Notes: a model not told the origin generated them from the letters alone. Shown: positions 41,230 through 50,991, counted from the stretch's first letter. The stretch: 64,000 nt of DNA from Aquipuribacter sp051216895 (GCF_051216895.1 NZ_JBPKAO010000006.1:1-64000); one strand, 5' to 3'. A program made the numbers and translations.

Positions 41230-42509
41230 CGTCGCGGTCGCGCGGTGGTCGCACGCGAGCGCGTCAGCCCCGTGTCGACGACGACGGCCGCACCGGAGCG
41301 GGCCGTGCGCGCGCTGGTCGCGAGCGCCTCGCGGGCGCCCGGCTCGGACCGGGCGAACGACATCACCATGCCCAGGCCGACCATGGTGGTCACCAGCGAG
41401 GACCCGCCGCTGGACACCAGGGGCAGCGGGACCCCGATGACGGGCAGCACGCCGATGACGACGCCGATGTTGATGAGGGCCTGGCCCAGCACCCAGACCA
41501 TGACCCCCGTGGTCGCGATCACGACGAACGGGTCCACCGCACGGTGCGCGACGCGGACCATGCCGACGGCCAGCGCGACGAACAGCCCCAGCACCGCCAG
41601 GGTGCCCGGCAGGCCCAGCTCCTCGCCGACGATGGCGAAGATGAAGTCGTTGTGCGCCTCCGGCAGCCAGGCCCACTTCTCGCGGCTGCCGCCCAGCCCC
41701 AGACCCCACCAGCCGCCCGAGGCCAGCGCCCACATGCCGTGGGTGGGCTGCCAGCACTCGCCGTAGATGTCGGCGCACTGGTTGCCGGTGAGCCAGGCCT
41801 CGACCCGGGTCATCCGGTAGGGCTCGCGGACCACCAGGGCGGCGACGCCGGCCACGGTCACGACCCCGCCGATCACGAAGTAGCGCAGCGGGGTGCCGGC
41901 CGCGTAGAGCAGCCCGGCGAGGATCATCATGATGACCAGCCCGGTGCCCAGGTCGTCGCCGGCCAGCACCAGACCCAGGGCCAGCAGGCCGAACGGGAAG
42001 AGCACCGGCACCACGACGTGGCCGAGGCGACCCAGCAGGTCCTGCTTGCGGGCCAGCACGGTCGCGGCCCAGACCACCAGGGCCAGCTTGACCGCCTCGC
42101 TGGGCTGCGCGGTGAAGCCCCCGACGCTGATCCAGTTCCGGTTGCCGTTGACCTCGAAGCCGAGCCCGGGGACGAACACCAGCGACTGCAGCAGCAGGGC
42201 CAGGAGCAGGGCGGGCCAGCCCAGCCGCTTCCACCACAGCACGGGCAGACGCGCCGCGACGAGCAGCAGGGGCAGCCCGACCGCGGCGAACATGAGCTGC
42301 CGGCTGACGATGGACCACGGGTTGCCGGAGGCGGCGTAGGACTCCACGCTGCTGGAGCTCAGCACCATGAGCAGGCCGAACACCAGCAGCAGCCCGGTGG
42401 CCGAGGCCACCAGGACGAAGGACGTGACCGGTGTGTCCAGGGCCCGCGCCCAGCGGTGCAGCGGGCCGGGCAGCCAGGCGGAACCGGTGGCCTGGGTCTG
42501 CGTCGTCAC
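41226..42509 (-). CDS. ftsW: SEDS peptidoglycan polymerase FtsW
   Basis: 427-aa polytopic membrane glycosyltransferase that polymerises lipid II at the septum with FtsI. About ten hydrophobic helices; signatures GNRNWISVGGFTAQPSEAVKLALVVW, LAGDDLGTGLVIMMIL with the catalytic Asp, EAHNDFIFAIVGEELGLPG, and VIGVPLPLVSSGGSSLV. A Cys pair lies in the large outer loop (NQCADIYGECW), possibly a disulfide. GTG overlaps the murD stop as GTGA. Confidence 0.97.
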   Translation of the reverse strand: MTTQTQATGSAWLPGPLHRWARALDTPVTSFVLVASATGLLLVFGLLMVLSSSSVESYAASGNPWSIVSRQLMFAAVGLPLLLVAARLPVLWWKRLGWPALLLALLLQSLVFVPGLGFEVNGNRNWISVGGFTAQPSEAVKLALVVWAATVLARKQDLLGRLGHVVVPVLFPFGLLALGLVLAGDDLGTGLVIMMILAGLLYAAGTPLRYFVIGGVVTVAGVAALVVREPYRMTRVEAWLTGNQCADIYGECWQPTHGMWALASGGWWGLGLGGSREKWAWLPEAHNDFIFAIVGEELGLPGTLAVLGLFVALAVGMVRVAHRAVDPFVVIATTGVMVWVLGQALINIGVVIGVLPVIGVPLPLVSSGGSSLVTTMVGLGMVMSFARSEPGAREALATSARTARSGAAVVVDTGLTRSRATTARPRR

Positions 42510-44119
42510 GAGCCCGCCGACAGCGGGCCGGAGGGGCCCGAGGGGCCGGACAGCCTCGCGACGGCACCGGCGAAGGCCTCGCCGCGGGCCACGTAGGACG
42601 TGAACTGGTCCATCGACGCCGCGGCCGGGGCCAGCAGCACCGTGGCCCCCGGACCGGCCAGCGAGGTGGCGGCCTCGACCACGTCGTCCATGAACCGGCC
42701 GGCCGCCGCGACGTCGAGTGCTCCCACCCGCCCAGTGTCGGGGGGGTCGACGAGCACGACGGGGATCTGGGGCGCGTGTCGGCGCAGTGCTGCGGCGACG
42801 AGCTCGCGGTCCGCGCCGATCAGGACCGCCGCCCGCAGCCGCGAGGCGTGCCGGGCGACCAGGTCGTCGTAGTCGGCGCCCTTGGCCAGCCCCCCGGCGA
42901 CCCAGACCACCTGGGTCGACGAGCCGAGGGAGGCGTCGGCCGCGTGCGGGTTGGTCGCCTTGGAGTCGTCGACGTACCGGACCCCGGCCACCTCGCCCAG
43001 GACTGCGGCCCGGTGCGGCGGCAGGTGGGCCCCGCGCAGCCCGTCCCGGACCGCCTCGGCCGGGACCCCGAGCGCGCGGGCCAGGGCGGCGGCGGCCAGC
43101 GCGTTGGCCACCACGTGGTCCGGCACGGGCTCCCCCGCCAGCCCGACGAGGTCGGTCACGGCGGCGAGCTCGGCCGCGGCCCGGTCGCGCTCGGCGATGA
43201 AGCCGCGGTCGACGAGCAGCCCGTCGACGACGCCGAGGTCCCCGACGGCGGGGGCGCCCAGGCCGAACCCGACGGCCCGGCAGCCCTCGACGACGTCGGC
43301 GTCCCGGACCAGCTGCTCGGTGACGGGGTCGGCCAGGTTGTACAGGCAGGCGACCCGGGTGCGTTCGTAGACCCGGCCCTTGTCGAGGCGGTACGCGTCG
43401 AACCCGCCGTGCCAGTCCAGGTGGTCCGGGGCGACGTTGAGGCACACCGACGCGTAGGGCGACACCGTCCGGACGAGGTGCAGCTGGAAGCTCGACAGCT
43501 CCAGCGCCACGACGTCGTAGCCGGGGGTGCCGTCCTCGGCCACGTCGCGCACCACGTCGACGATCGGGGTGCCGATGTTGCCGGCCGTCCGGGCGCGCAG
43601 CCCCGCCGCCGTCAGCACCTGGCCGAGCAGCTCCACGGTCGTGGTCTTGCCGTTGGTCCCGGTGACGGCCAGCCACGGCGGGCCGTCGGGGCCCTGCAGC
43701 CGCCACGCCAGCTCGACCTCGCCCCAGACGACGACCCCGAGACGGTCCGCCGCCGCCAGCACGGGGTGGGTGGGCCGCCAGCCGGGCGAGGCGACGACGA
43801 GGTCGGCCCCGCCGAGCACGGGGTCGGGGTCGACGGCGAGGCGGGCGGCGTCGGCGCCCAGCAGCAGCCGGGCCCCCAGGACGTCGAGCAGGTGGGCCCG
43901 CTCCGCGGCGGGGCTGCCCGCCGCGGGTGCGGTGTCGTCGACCACCGTGACGTCGGCCCCCCGCTCGAGCAGCGCGTCGGCGGCGGAGAAGCCGGACAGC
44001 CCCAGCCCCGCCACGACCGCGGTCAGCCCTCGCAGGTCGCAGCCCAGGCCGCTGACCCGGTCGACGGCGGCCTCGCGGTCCCGGCCCGGTGCCGGCCCGT
44101 CAGCGGGTGCCTCGCTCAC
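42506..44119 (-). CDS. murD: UDP-N-acetylmuramoylalanine--D-glutamate ligase
   Basis: 537-aa Mur ligase adding D-Glu, longer than the usual 450 or so because of inserted loops around the UDP domain. P-loop VTGTNGKTTTVELLGQVL, LELSSFQLHLV, LNVAPDHLDWHGGFDAY, and C-terminal DDSKATNPHAADASL. GTG overlaps the mraY stop as GTGA. A short GPSGPSGPLSAGS tail ends the protein. Confidence 0.97.
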   Translation of the reverse strand: MSEAPADGPAPGRDREAAVDRVSGLGCDLRGLTAVVAGLGLSGFSAADALLERGADVTVVDDTAPAAGSPAAERAHLLDVLGARLLLGADAARLAVDPDPVLGGADLVVASPGWRPTHPVLAAADRLGVVVWGEVELAWRLQGPDGPPWLAVTGTNGKTTTVELLGQVLTAAGLRARTAGNIGTPIVDVVRDVAEDGTPGYDVVALELSSFQLHLVRTVSPYASVCLNVAPDHLDWHGGFDAYRLDKGRVYERTRVACLYNLADPVTEQLVRDADVVEGCRAVGFGLGAPAVGDLGVVDGLLVDRGFIAERDRAAAELAAVTDLVGLAGEPVPDHVVANALAAAALARALGVPAEAVRDGLRGAHLPPHRAAVLGEVAGVRYVDDSKATNPHAADASLGSSTQVVWVAGGLAKGADYDDLVARHASRLRAAVLIGADRELVAAALRRHAPQIPVVLVDPPDTGRVGALDVAAAGRFMDDVVEAATSLAGPGATVLLAPAAASMDQFTSYVARGEAFAGAVARLSGPSGPSGPLSAGS

Positions 44120-45201
44120 GCGCCGACCACCCACTCCGCGTAGAACACCCCGAGCCCGGCCCCCACGCACAGCCCGGCGATGATCCAGAAGCGGATGACG
44201 ATCGTCACCTCGTTCCAGCCCTTGAGCTCGAAGTGGTGCTGCAGCGGTGCCATCCGGAACACGCGCTTGCCCGTCAGCTTGAACCCCGCCACCTGGATGA
44301 TCACCGACGCGGTGATGATGACGAACAGCCCGCCGAGGATGATGAGCAGCAGCTCGGTCCGGGTGGTGATCGCCAGCCCGGCGATGGCGCCGCCGAGGGC
44401 CAGCGAGCCCGTGTCGCCCATGAAGATCTTGGCCGGCGACGCGTTCCACCACAGGAACCCGAAGCAGGCGCCCAGCAGGGCGGCGGCCACGACCGCGAGG
44501 TCACGGGGGTCGCGCACCTCGTAGCACTGCGGGCCCACGTTGGGCCCCAGGCAGGACTGGCCGGACTGCCACACGCCGATCAGCGTGTACGCGCCGAACA
44601 CGAACAGGCTGGCGCCGGTGGCCAGGCCGTCCAGGCCGTCCGTGAGGTTGACGCCGTTGCTGGCCGCGGCGATCAGCAGGTAGGCCCAGAGGACGAACAG
44701 GACGGTGCCGCCGACCGCGCCCGTGACGGCCAGGTCGAGCACCGAGATGTCCCGGATGAAGGAGATGGACGTGGACGCCGGGGTCCGGCCGGCCTCGTTG
44801 GGCACCTGCAGCGCGAGCACCGCGAAGGTGACGGCCACCAGGGACTGCCCCGTGAGCTTCTGCCAGGCCTTGAGCCCGAGGCTGCGCTGGTTCCTGATCT
44901 TGGTCAGGTCGTCGAGCAGCCCGACGGCCCCCAGCCCCGTCATGAGGAACAGCACGAGCACCGCGGACCACGTGACGGGCGTCAGCGTGACCAGGTGCGC
45001 GAACAGGTACGACACCAGGACGACGACGATGATCACCGCCCCGCCCATGGTCGGGGTGCCCCGCTTGGTGTGGTGGGTCGTGGGTCCGTCGTCGCGGATG
45101 AACTGCCCGTAGCCCTGGCGCACCAGGACCCGGATGAACAGCGGCGTGGCCAGCAGCGTCAGCACGAGGCTCGTGCCGGCGGCGATCAGCACGGTCCTCA
45201 T
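44116..45201 (-). CDS. mraY: phospho-MurNAc-pentapeptide translocase
   Basis: 361-aa membrane enzyme making lipid I from UDP-MurNAc-pentapeptide and undecaprenyl phosphate. Ten-helix topology; catalytic and metal motifs GLLDDLTKI, SNGVNLTDGLDGLA, NASPAKIFMGDTGSLALGG, and the triple-His loop region RMAPLQHHFELKGW. A Cys pair lies in an external loop (SCLGPNVGPQCYE). ATG overlaps the murF stop as ATGA. Confidence 0.98.
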   Translation of the reverse strand: MRTVLIAAGTSLVLTLLATPLFIRVLVRQGYGQFIRDDGPTTHHTKRGTPTMGGAVIIVVVLVSYLFAHLVTLTPVTWSAVLVLFLMTGLGAVGLLDDLTKIRNQRSLGLKAWQKLTGQSLVAVTFAVLALQVPNEAGRTPASTSISFIRDISVLDLAVTGAVGGTVLFVLWAYLLIAAASNGVNLTDGLDGLATGASLFVFGAYTLIGVWQSGQSCLGPNVGPQCYEVRDPRDLAVVAAALLGACFGFLWWNASPAKIFMGDTGSLALGGAIAGLAITTRTELLLIILGGLFVIITASVIIQVAGFKLTGKRVFRMAPLQHHFELKGWNEVTIVIRFWIIAGLCVGAGLGVFYAEWVVGA

Positions 45202-46673
45202 CGGTCGGTCTCCTCGTGTCCTCTGTGCGTTCCGGTCGCGAGCGTGTCGCCGAGGCGCCACAACCCGATCGAGTTGCTGGCCTTGACGAGGACCACGTCG
45301 CCCGGGGCGAGCTCGGCCTGCAGCAGGGCCAGGGCGGCGTCGGCGTCGGCCACGTGCACCGACTCCTCGCCCCAGCTGCCCTCCTGCACGGCCCCGGCGT
45401 GCACGAGCAGGGCCCCGGGCCCGACGGCCACCAGGCGGTCGATGTTGAGCCTCACCGCCAGCCGGCCGATCCGGTCGTGCGCCTCGGTCGCGCCGTCGCC
45501 GAGCTCCAGCATCTCGCCCAGCACGGCCCACGTCCGTCGTGGCGGGCGCGCGGCACGGCCCATGTGGGCCAGGGCCCGCAGGGCGGCGGCCACGGCCTCG
45601 GGCGAGGCGTTGTAGGCGTCGTTGACGACGCGGACGCCGTCGGGGCGGTCGACGACCTCCATCCGGTACCGGGCCACGGGACGCGCGGCGGTGAGGCCCT
45701 CGGCCACGACGGCGGCGGGGACGCCCAGGTGCAGGGCGACGGCGGCCGCGGCCAGCGCGTTGCCCAGGTGCTGCTCACCGGTGAGGGCGAGGCGCACGGG
45801 CTCGGCGCGCCCGGAGGCGCCGGTGCTGCGTCCCAGCAGGCCGAAGCGCAGCCGGGCGTCGGCGTCGAGCTCGACGTCGACCGCCTGCACGTCGCTGCCG
45901 TCGCCCTCCCCGACCAGCACGACGGGGGCGCTGGTGCGAGACGCCATGGCGCGGACCAGGTGGTCGTCGCCGTTGAGGACCGCCAGCGAACCGGGGCGGG
46001 CCGCGTCCAGGGCCTCGACCAGCTCGCCCTTGGCGGACGCGATCGCCTCGCGGCTGCCGAACTCGCCCAGGTGGGCGGTGCCGACACCGAGCACGACGGA
46101 GACGTCGGGCCGGGCGACCTCGGTCAGGTGGCGGATGTGCCCGGGCCCCCGGGCCCCCATCTCCAGCACCAGGAAGCGGGTGCCGCTCCCGGCCCGCAGC
46201 ACCGTCAGCGGCAGCCCGAGCTCGTTGTTGTACGAGCCGTGCGTGGCGACCAGCGCCTCCCCGTGCCCGGCGTGGCGGAGCACCGCGGCGAGCAGGTCCT
46301 TGCAGGTGGTCTTGCCCGCGCTGCCGGTGATGCCGACCGTCACCAGGCCGGCGTCCCGCAGCCGGGCGTGGCTGTGCGCCGCCAGCGTGGTCAGGGCCGC
46401 CACGCCGTCCTCGACCACGACGACCGGTCCCGGGGGGGTGTCGGCCGGGGCCCGCTGCACCAGGGCCGCGGCGGCACCGGCCGCGAAGGCCGCCGCGACG
46501 TAGTCGGCCCCGTCGACGTGCTCCCCCGGCAGCCCCACGAACAGGTCGCCCGGCGCCACGGCCCGGGAGTCGACGACGGCCACACCGCTCAGGGGGGGCA
46601 GCTCGCCCTGCTCCGGGGCGACCAGGGTGCCGCCGACGAGTTCGGCGAGCTGTCGTGCGTCGCTGACGATCAC
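45198..46673 (-). CDS. murF: UDP-MurNAc-tripeptide--D-alanyl-D-alanine ligase
   Basis: 491-aa Mur ligase adding D-Ala-D-Ala. N-terminal VVDSRAVAPGDLFVGLPGE, P-loop GITGSAGKTTCKDLLAAVL, EMGARGPGHIRHLTEVARPDV, LNGDDHLV, VVNDAYNASPEAVAAALRAL and AVLGEMLELG. GTG overlaps the murE stop as GTGA. Confidence 0.97.
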   Translation of the reverse strand: MIVSDARQLAELVGGTLVAPEQGELPPLSGVAVVDSRAVAPGDLFVGLPGEHVDGADYVAAAFAAGAAAALVQRAPADTPPGPVVVVEDGVAALTTLAAHSHARLRDAGLVTVGITGSAGKTTCKDLLAAVLRHAGHGEALVATHGSYNNELGLPLTVLRAGSGTRFLVLEMGARGPGHIRHLTEVARPDVSVVLGVGTAHLGEFGSREAIASAKGELVEALDAARPGSLAVLNGDDHLVRAMASRTSAPVVLVGEGDGSDVQAVDVELDADARLRFGLLGRSTGASGRAEPVRLALTGEQHLGNALAAAAVALHLGVPAAVVAEGLTAARPVARYRMEVVDRPDGVRVVNDAYNASPEAVAAALRALAHMGRAARPPRRTWAVLGEMLELGDGATEAHDRIGRLAVRLNIDRLVAVGPGALLVHAGAVQEGSWGEESVHVADADAALALLQAELAPGDVVLVKASNSIGLWRLGDTLATGTHRGHEETDR

Positions 46674-48388
46674 GCCGGGCCACCCCCGGTCGGGCGCCAG
46701 GCCACCAGCGCGTCGCGCGCGACGGCCCGGTCGTCGAACGGGGTCGTCGTGCCGCCGACGGTCTGGCCGGTCTCGTGACCCTTGCCGGCGAGCAGCACGG
46801 TGTCGTCGGGGCCCGCGCAGGCGGCCAGCGCGGCGGCCACGGCCTCGGCCCGGTCGCCGACCTCCAGCACGGGCGCCCCGACACCGGCCAGGACGGCGGC
46901 GCGGATCAGGGCCGGGTCCTCGCCCCGGGGGTTGTCGTCGGTCACGACGACCAGGTCCGCCGCCGAGGCGGCCTCGCCCATGCCCTGGCGCTTGCCGCGG
47001 TCGCGGTCACCGCCGGCGCCCAGGACGACCACGAGCCGGCCGGGGGTCGCCGCGCGCAGGGCCGCCACGGCACCGACCACGGCCTCCGGGGTGTGGGCGT
47101 AGTCCACGACGACCAGCGGGAGGTCGTCCCGGCCGGGCAGCCCGACCCGCTCCATCCGCCCCGGGACGCCCGCCACCCCGGTGACGGCCCGCACCAGCTC
47201 GTCGAGGTCGACGTCGCGGTCGAGCACCGGGGGACGCGCGTCCGGGCCACCGTCCGGGCCGCCGGCCAGCAGCAGGTGGACCGCGCTGAGGGCGAGGGCG
47301 GCGTTGGTGGCGTTGAACGCGCCGGGCATGCCGAGCCGCAGCTGCAGGTCCGTGAGCGCCCCGTCCGGCCCGAACGGTCCCGTCACGGCCACCTGCTGAC
47401 GCCCGGACGGCTCGACCGCACGCACCGCGACCGTCACGTCCGCGCCGGTGCCGGGCGCGCCGACGGTGAGCACGGCCAGGCCGTTCTCACGGGCCGCGTC
47501 GGCCACGGCGCGGCCCCAGCGGTCGTCGACCCCGACGACCGCGCGCGAGGCGAACCCGCCGGTGAACAGCCGCAGCTTGGCGGCGAAGTAGCCGGCCAGC
47601 GTGCCGTGGAAGTCCAGGTGGTCCCGCGACAGGTTGGTGAACACCACCAGGGCGAAGCGGGTGCCGTCGACCCGGTGCTGGGCCAGGGCGTGGCTGGACA
47701 CCTCGGCCGACACCGCCCGGCAGCCGGCGTCGGCCATCCGTCGCAGCAGCTGCTGCAGGTCCGGCGCCTCAGGGGTGGTGAAGCTGCTGGCCAGGGCCTC
47801 GTCACCGATCCGGGAGCGGATGGTGCCCACCAGGCCCGTCCGGACGCCGAGGGCCCGGAGCACCTCGTCGAGCAGCGTCGAGACCGTGGTCTTGCCGTTG
47901 GTCCCCGTCACGCCCACCAGCGCCAGCTCCGCGGACGGGTCGCCGAACACGTCCGCGCTGATGCGGCCCAGCACCTCGCGGGGGTCGTCGTGCAGCAGGA
48001 CCGGCGGCGCCTGGAGCCCCTCCTCGTGCAGCACCCGCTCGACCACCTGCACCCCCGCCAGGTCGGTGAGCACCGCCACCGAACCGGCGCGGACCGCCTG
48101 GTCGACGTAGTGCGCACCGTGGGTGCTGGCGCCCGGCAGCGCCGCGTAGAGGACGCCGGGACCGGTCCGCCTGGAGTCCAGGGACACGCCTGTGACCTGC
48201 GCGGACAGCGCTACGGGGTCCCCGGTCGCCGACCGGTGGTCACCGTCGCCGGAGGGAGCCGCGCCGGGGAGCAGGCGCAGCCGCAGGTCATGGCGGTCCG
48301 AGAGCTCACGGACCGTCGGGGGGGTCGTCGGCACGCGCCGGAGGTTACCGTCCGCCGGTGGGGGTGACGGTGTCGCGAAGGGGGTCAC
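46670..48388 (-). CDS. murE: UDP-MurNAc-L-Ala-D-Glu--diaminopimelate ligase
   Basis: Mur ligase adding the third peptide residue. Motifs: VSLDSRRTGPGVLYAALPG, P-loop GVTGTNGKTTVSTLL, SAEVSSHALAQHRVDG, FTNLSRDHLDFHGT, VVVDYAHTPEAV. DNPR in TDDNPRGEDP (about residue 483) is the specificity motif of diaminopimelate-adding enzymes. GTG at 48388, 3 nt after the ftsI stop, gives 572 aa. GTG at 48334 is an equally plausible leaderless start, since TAACCT ends 7 nt upstream, and would remove 18 low-complexity residues. Confidence 0.95.
   Translation of the reverse strand: MTPFATPSPPPADGNLRRVPTTPPTVRELSDRHDLRLRLLPGAAPSGDGDHRSATGDPVALSAQVTGVSLDSRRTGPGVLYAALPGASTHGAHYVDQAVRAGSVAVLTDLAGVQVVERVLHEEGLQAPPVLLHDDPREVLGRISADVFGDPSAELALVGVTGTNGKTTVSTLLDEVLRALGVRTGLVGTIRSRIGDEALASSFTTPEAPDLQQLLRRMADAGCRAVSAEVSSHALAQHRVDGTRFALVVFTNLSRDHLDFHGTLAGYFAAKLRLFTGGFASRAVVGVDDRWGRAVADAARENGLAVLTVGAPGTGADVTVAVRAVEPSGRQQVAVTGPFGPDGALTDLQLRLGMPGAFNATNAALALSAVHLLLAGGPDGGPDARPPVLDRDVDLDELVRAVTGVAGVPGRMERVGLPGRDDLPLVVVDYAHTPEAVVGAVAALRAATPGRLVVVLGAGGDRDRGKRQGMGEAASAADLVVVTDDNPRGEDPALIRAAVLAGVGAPVLEVGDRAEAVAAALAACAGPDDTVLLAGKGHETGQTVGGTTTPFDDRAVARDALVAWRPTGGGPA
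48342..48347 (-). promoter_or_regulatory. possible internal -10 hexamer before murE
   Basis: Minus-strand TAACCT ends 7 nt before the GTG at 48334. It matches the spacing of other leaderless starts here and could give murE and downstream genes a promoter within the dcw operon. Confidence 0.35.
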
Positions 48389-48391
48389 GGG

Positions 48392-50395
48392 TCACCACGT
48401 CAGGGGGAAGGGCTGGGGTTCCCCGTCGGAGGCGGGGACCCCCTCGGCGGCGAGCGCGGCACTCATGATCTTCTGGAACACGGGGGCCGCGGTCGTGCCG
48501 CCGAAGATGCCGCTGGTGGGGTCCTGCACGTTGACCGCGACCACGATCTCGGGGGCCTCGGCCGGCGCGAAGCCGATGAACGAGGCCGTGTAGCCGCAGT
48601 AGCCGCCGCAGGCCTCGTCGTAGCGCTGCGCGGTACCGGTCTTGCCCGCCACGCGGTACCCGGGGACGATCGCGTTCGAGCCCGTGCCGGTCTCGCCCGA
48701 CACCGCCGACTCGAGCATGCTGCGCATGATGGCGGCCGTCTCGCTGGACAGGACCCGGTCGGTGGTGCCGGTGGGTTCGGGCACCACGTCGCCGTCACCG
48801 TCCCTGACCCCCACCACGACCGACGGCTCGACCCGGACGCCGTCGTTGGCGATGGTCTGGAAGACCGAGGCGATCTGCACGGCGTTCACGCTCACGCCCT
48901 GGCCGAACATCACGGTGTAGCGCTGGGAGCCGGACCAGTCGCCGGGGTCCGCCAGCAGCCCCGGGGTCTCCCCCGCCAGCCCCAGACCGCTCGTCCTGCC
49001 GTAGCCGAAGGCCTCGAACCAGGCGTGGAGCTGCTCGTTGCTCATGCCCTCGCCCGCCAGGATCGTGCCGACGTTGCTGGACTCGGCCAGCACGCCCGCC
49101 GTCGTCAACGGTTGCACCTCGTGGGGGTGGGAGTCCTTGAACCGGCCGCCGCCGCGGGCGATGGAGTCCGCGACCTCGAACGGCGTGGTGGGCGCGACCA
49201 GGCCCTCCTCCAGGGCCGCGGCGATGGTGATGACCTTGGACGTGGAGCCGGGCTCGAAGGCCTCACCGACGGCACGGTTGCCGCGGTCCTCGGCGTCGGA
49301 GGCACCCGGGTCGTTCGGGTCGAAGCCGGGCGCGTTGGCCATCACGAGCAGCTCGCCGGTGTCCACCCGCATGGCGATGGCGGTCGCGGACTGCGCGCCG
49401 GAGGTGCGGACGGCCTCGGCGAGGGCGTCCTCGGCCATCCACTGCAGGTCCCGGTCCAGGGTGAGCACCACGTCGGAGCCGTCCACCGGGACCTTCTCCT
49501 CCGTGGCGCCGCCGGGGATGGGCCGCGCCGCGCGGCTCTCGCCGCTGACCTCGTAGCGCAGGTAGCCGTCCTCGCCGGACAGGTCGTCGTCCAGGCTCAT
49601 CTCCAGCCCGCCCAGGCCGTGGCCCTCCTCCCCCACGAACCCGAGGACGCCGGCCGCGACCTGCCCCGCGGGGTAGGTGCGCCGTGACGCCTGCTCGCTG
49701 AAGATGCCGACGATGCGCAGCTCCGCGACCTCCCGGTACACCTGCGGCTCGATGTCCTTGACGACGTAGCCGAAGCGGGCGTCGCCGTCGAGCCGCTCGG
49801 TGACCGTCTGCACGTCCATGCCGAGGACGGGAGCCAGCCTGGCCGCCGCGGCCCGTGGGCCCGCCCGGCGGGGGTCCTCGGGGTCGACGTAGGTCGCCAC
49901 CAGGGTCTGGTCCACGGTGATGTGGCGCTTCTCCACGGTCGAGGCGAGGACCTGCCCGGACCGGTCCACGACGTCACCGCGGTGGGCGAGCAGCTCAGAC
50001 GTGCGGAGCCGGCTGTCGAGGGCCTCCTGGGCCAGCGCCGTGGACTCCAGCGCCTGGATCTGGAACAGCTTGCCGGCGTAGAGGCTGCAGACGACGCAGA
50101 TCACGACGAGGGCGACGCGCAGGCGCAGCGGGGTCCGGCCGGGTCGGGCGTTCCTGCCTCGACCGCCACCCCGCCCACCACGGTTCCCGCGGCTCCCGGA
50201 ACCGCCGGGGCCGCCGGGGCCGCCCGGGCGCCGGACCGACGCGGGGCGGGACGGTGCGGGCCGGGCCGACGCCGCAGGCCGGTCCGACGCCGCGGGCCGG
50301 GCCGACGCCGCGGGCCGGCGGGCGGGGCGCTCGGCGCCGTCCGCCTTCGTCCGGGGCCGTGGTGCGCCGCGGGACGGTCGCCGTTCCTGCGGCAT
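48392..50395 (-). CDS. ftsI: septal transpeptidase FtsI (PBP3)
   Basis: Class B penicillin-binding protein that cross-links septal peptidoglycan with FtsW. Cytoplasmic N-terminus of about 90 residues, extremely rich in Arg, Pro, Ala and Gly with RPAAS repeats; one transmembrane helix (LRVALVVICVVCSLYAGKLF); dimerisation/pedestal domain (SELLAHRGDVVDRSGQVLAST); transpeptidase motifs EPGSTSK (catalytic Ser), ESSN and GKTGTA. A Cys pair in DEACGGYCGY follows KTG. ATG at 50395 is preferred to GTG at 50413; 667 aa. Confidence 0.97.
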   Translation of the reverse strand: MPQERRPSRGAPRPRTKADGAERPARRPAASARPAASDRPAASARPAPSRPASVRRPGGPGGPGGSGSRGNRGGRGGGRGRNARPGRTPLRLRVALVVICVVCSLYAGKLFQIQALESTALAQEALDSRLRTSELLAHRGDVVDRSGQVLASTVEKRHITVDQTLVATYVDPEDPRRAGPRAAAARLAPVLGMDVQTVTERLDGDARFGYVVKDIEPQVYREVAELRIVGIFSEQASRRTYPAGQVAAGVLGFVGEEGHGLGGLEMSLDDDLSGEDGYLRYEVSGESRAARPIPGGATEEKVPVDGSDVVLTLDRDLQWMAEDALAEAVRTSGAQSATAIAMRVDTGELLVMANAPGFDPNDPGASDAEDRGNRAVGEAFEPGSTSKVITIAAALEEGLVAPTTPFEVADSIARGGGRFKDSHPHEVQPLTTAGVLAESSNVGTILAGEGMSNEQLHAWFEAFGYGRTSGLGLAGETPGLLADPGDWSGSQRYTVMFGQGVSVNAVQIASVFQTIANDGVRVEPSVVVGVRDGDGDVVPEPTGTTDRVLSSETAAIMRSMLESAVSGETGTGSNAIVPGYRVAGKTGTAQRYDEACGGYCGYTASFIGFAPAEAPEIVVAVNVQDPTSGIFGGTTAAPVFQKIMSAALAAEGVPASDGEPQPFPLTW

Positions 50396-50475
50396 CGGAT
50401 CCCTACCCTTCACGTGCGTTCAGCTGGACTCTGCCCTGGTGCGACTGCGTCGGTGCGTTGCTGGTGCGGCGCGCC

Positions 50476-50991
50476 TCACGGTTCCTCGACGGGTTCCTCG
50501 ACCGGAGGCGGCGCCCCCGTGCCGTCCGGGGCGATCACGATGGTCTGCGGGGCAGGGACCATGCCGAGGCCACGGGCCTGCTCGGACAGCGCGGACGGCG
50601 AGGAGCGCACCAGCAGCTGCTGCTCCAGCGACTGCTGCTGGTCCACGAGCAGCCCCTGACGTGACTGCAGCTCCGCGATGGTGAAGGCGTTGCCGGAGAT
50701 GGCGACGTTGAGCAGCAGCAGCCCGAGCATCAGCGCCCCCAGGACCGCGGTGCAGGTCAGCGCGAACCCCACCCGTCGGGGACCCTGGTCCGGTCGTGTG
50801 ACGACCCGCATCCGCGGCCGGGGGTCGGGGGACGTCCGCGCGGCGGGTCGCGCCGAGGTGGCGCGGGCGGTCGCGGACCGAGCCGTCGCGGACCGGGCCG
50901 TCACCGACCCACCGGCCACCGACCGGCCGGACGCCGGACGACCAGGTGCGGGACGGGAGACGGGACGGGGCGCGAGGGCCGGAGCACTCAT
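50476..50991 (-). CDS. ftsL: FtsL-like divisome protein
   Basis: 171-aa bitopic protein: a basic, low-complexity cytoplasmic region (1-75, repeats of SATAR), one transmembrane helix (FALTCTAVLGALMLGLLLLNVA, about 76-97) and a coiled coil (FTIAELQSRQGLLVDQQQSLEQQLLVRSS), ending in a Pro/Glu tail. The position between rsmH and ftsI and the topology identify FtsL, although sequence conservation in this family is low. GAGGAG precedes the ATG, which overlaps the rsmH stop as ATGA. An 80-bp gap separates it from ftsI. Confidence 0.88.
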   Translation of the reverse strand: MSAPALAPRPVSRPAPGRPASGRSVAGGSVTARSATARSATARATSARPAARTSPDPRPRMRVVTRPDQGPRRVGFALTCTAVLGALMLGLLLLNVAISGNAFTIAELQSRQGLLVDQQQSLEQQLLVRSSPSALSEQARGLGMVPAPQTIVIAPDGTGAPPPVEEPVEEP

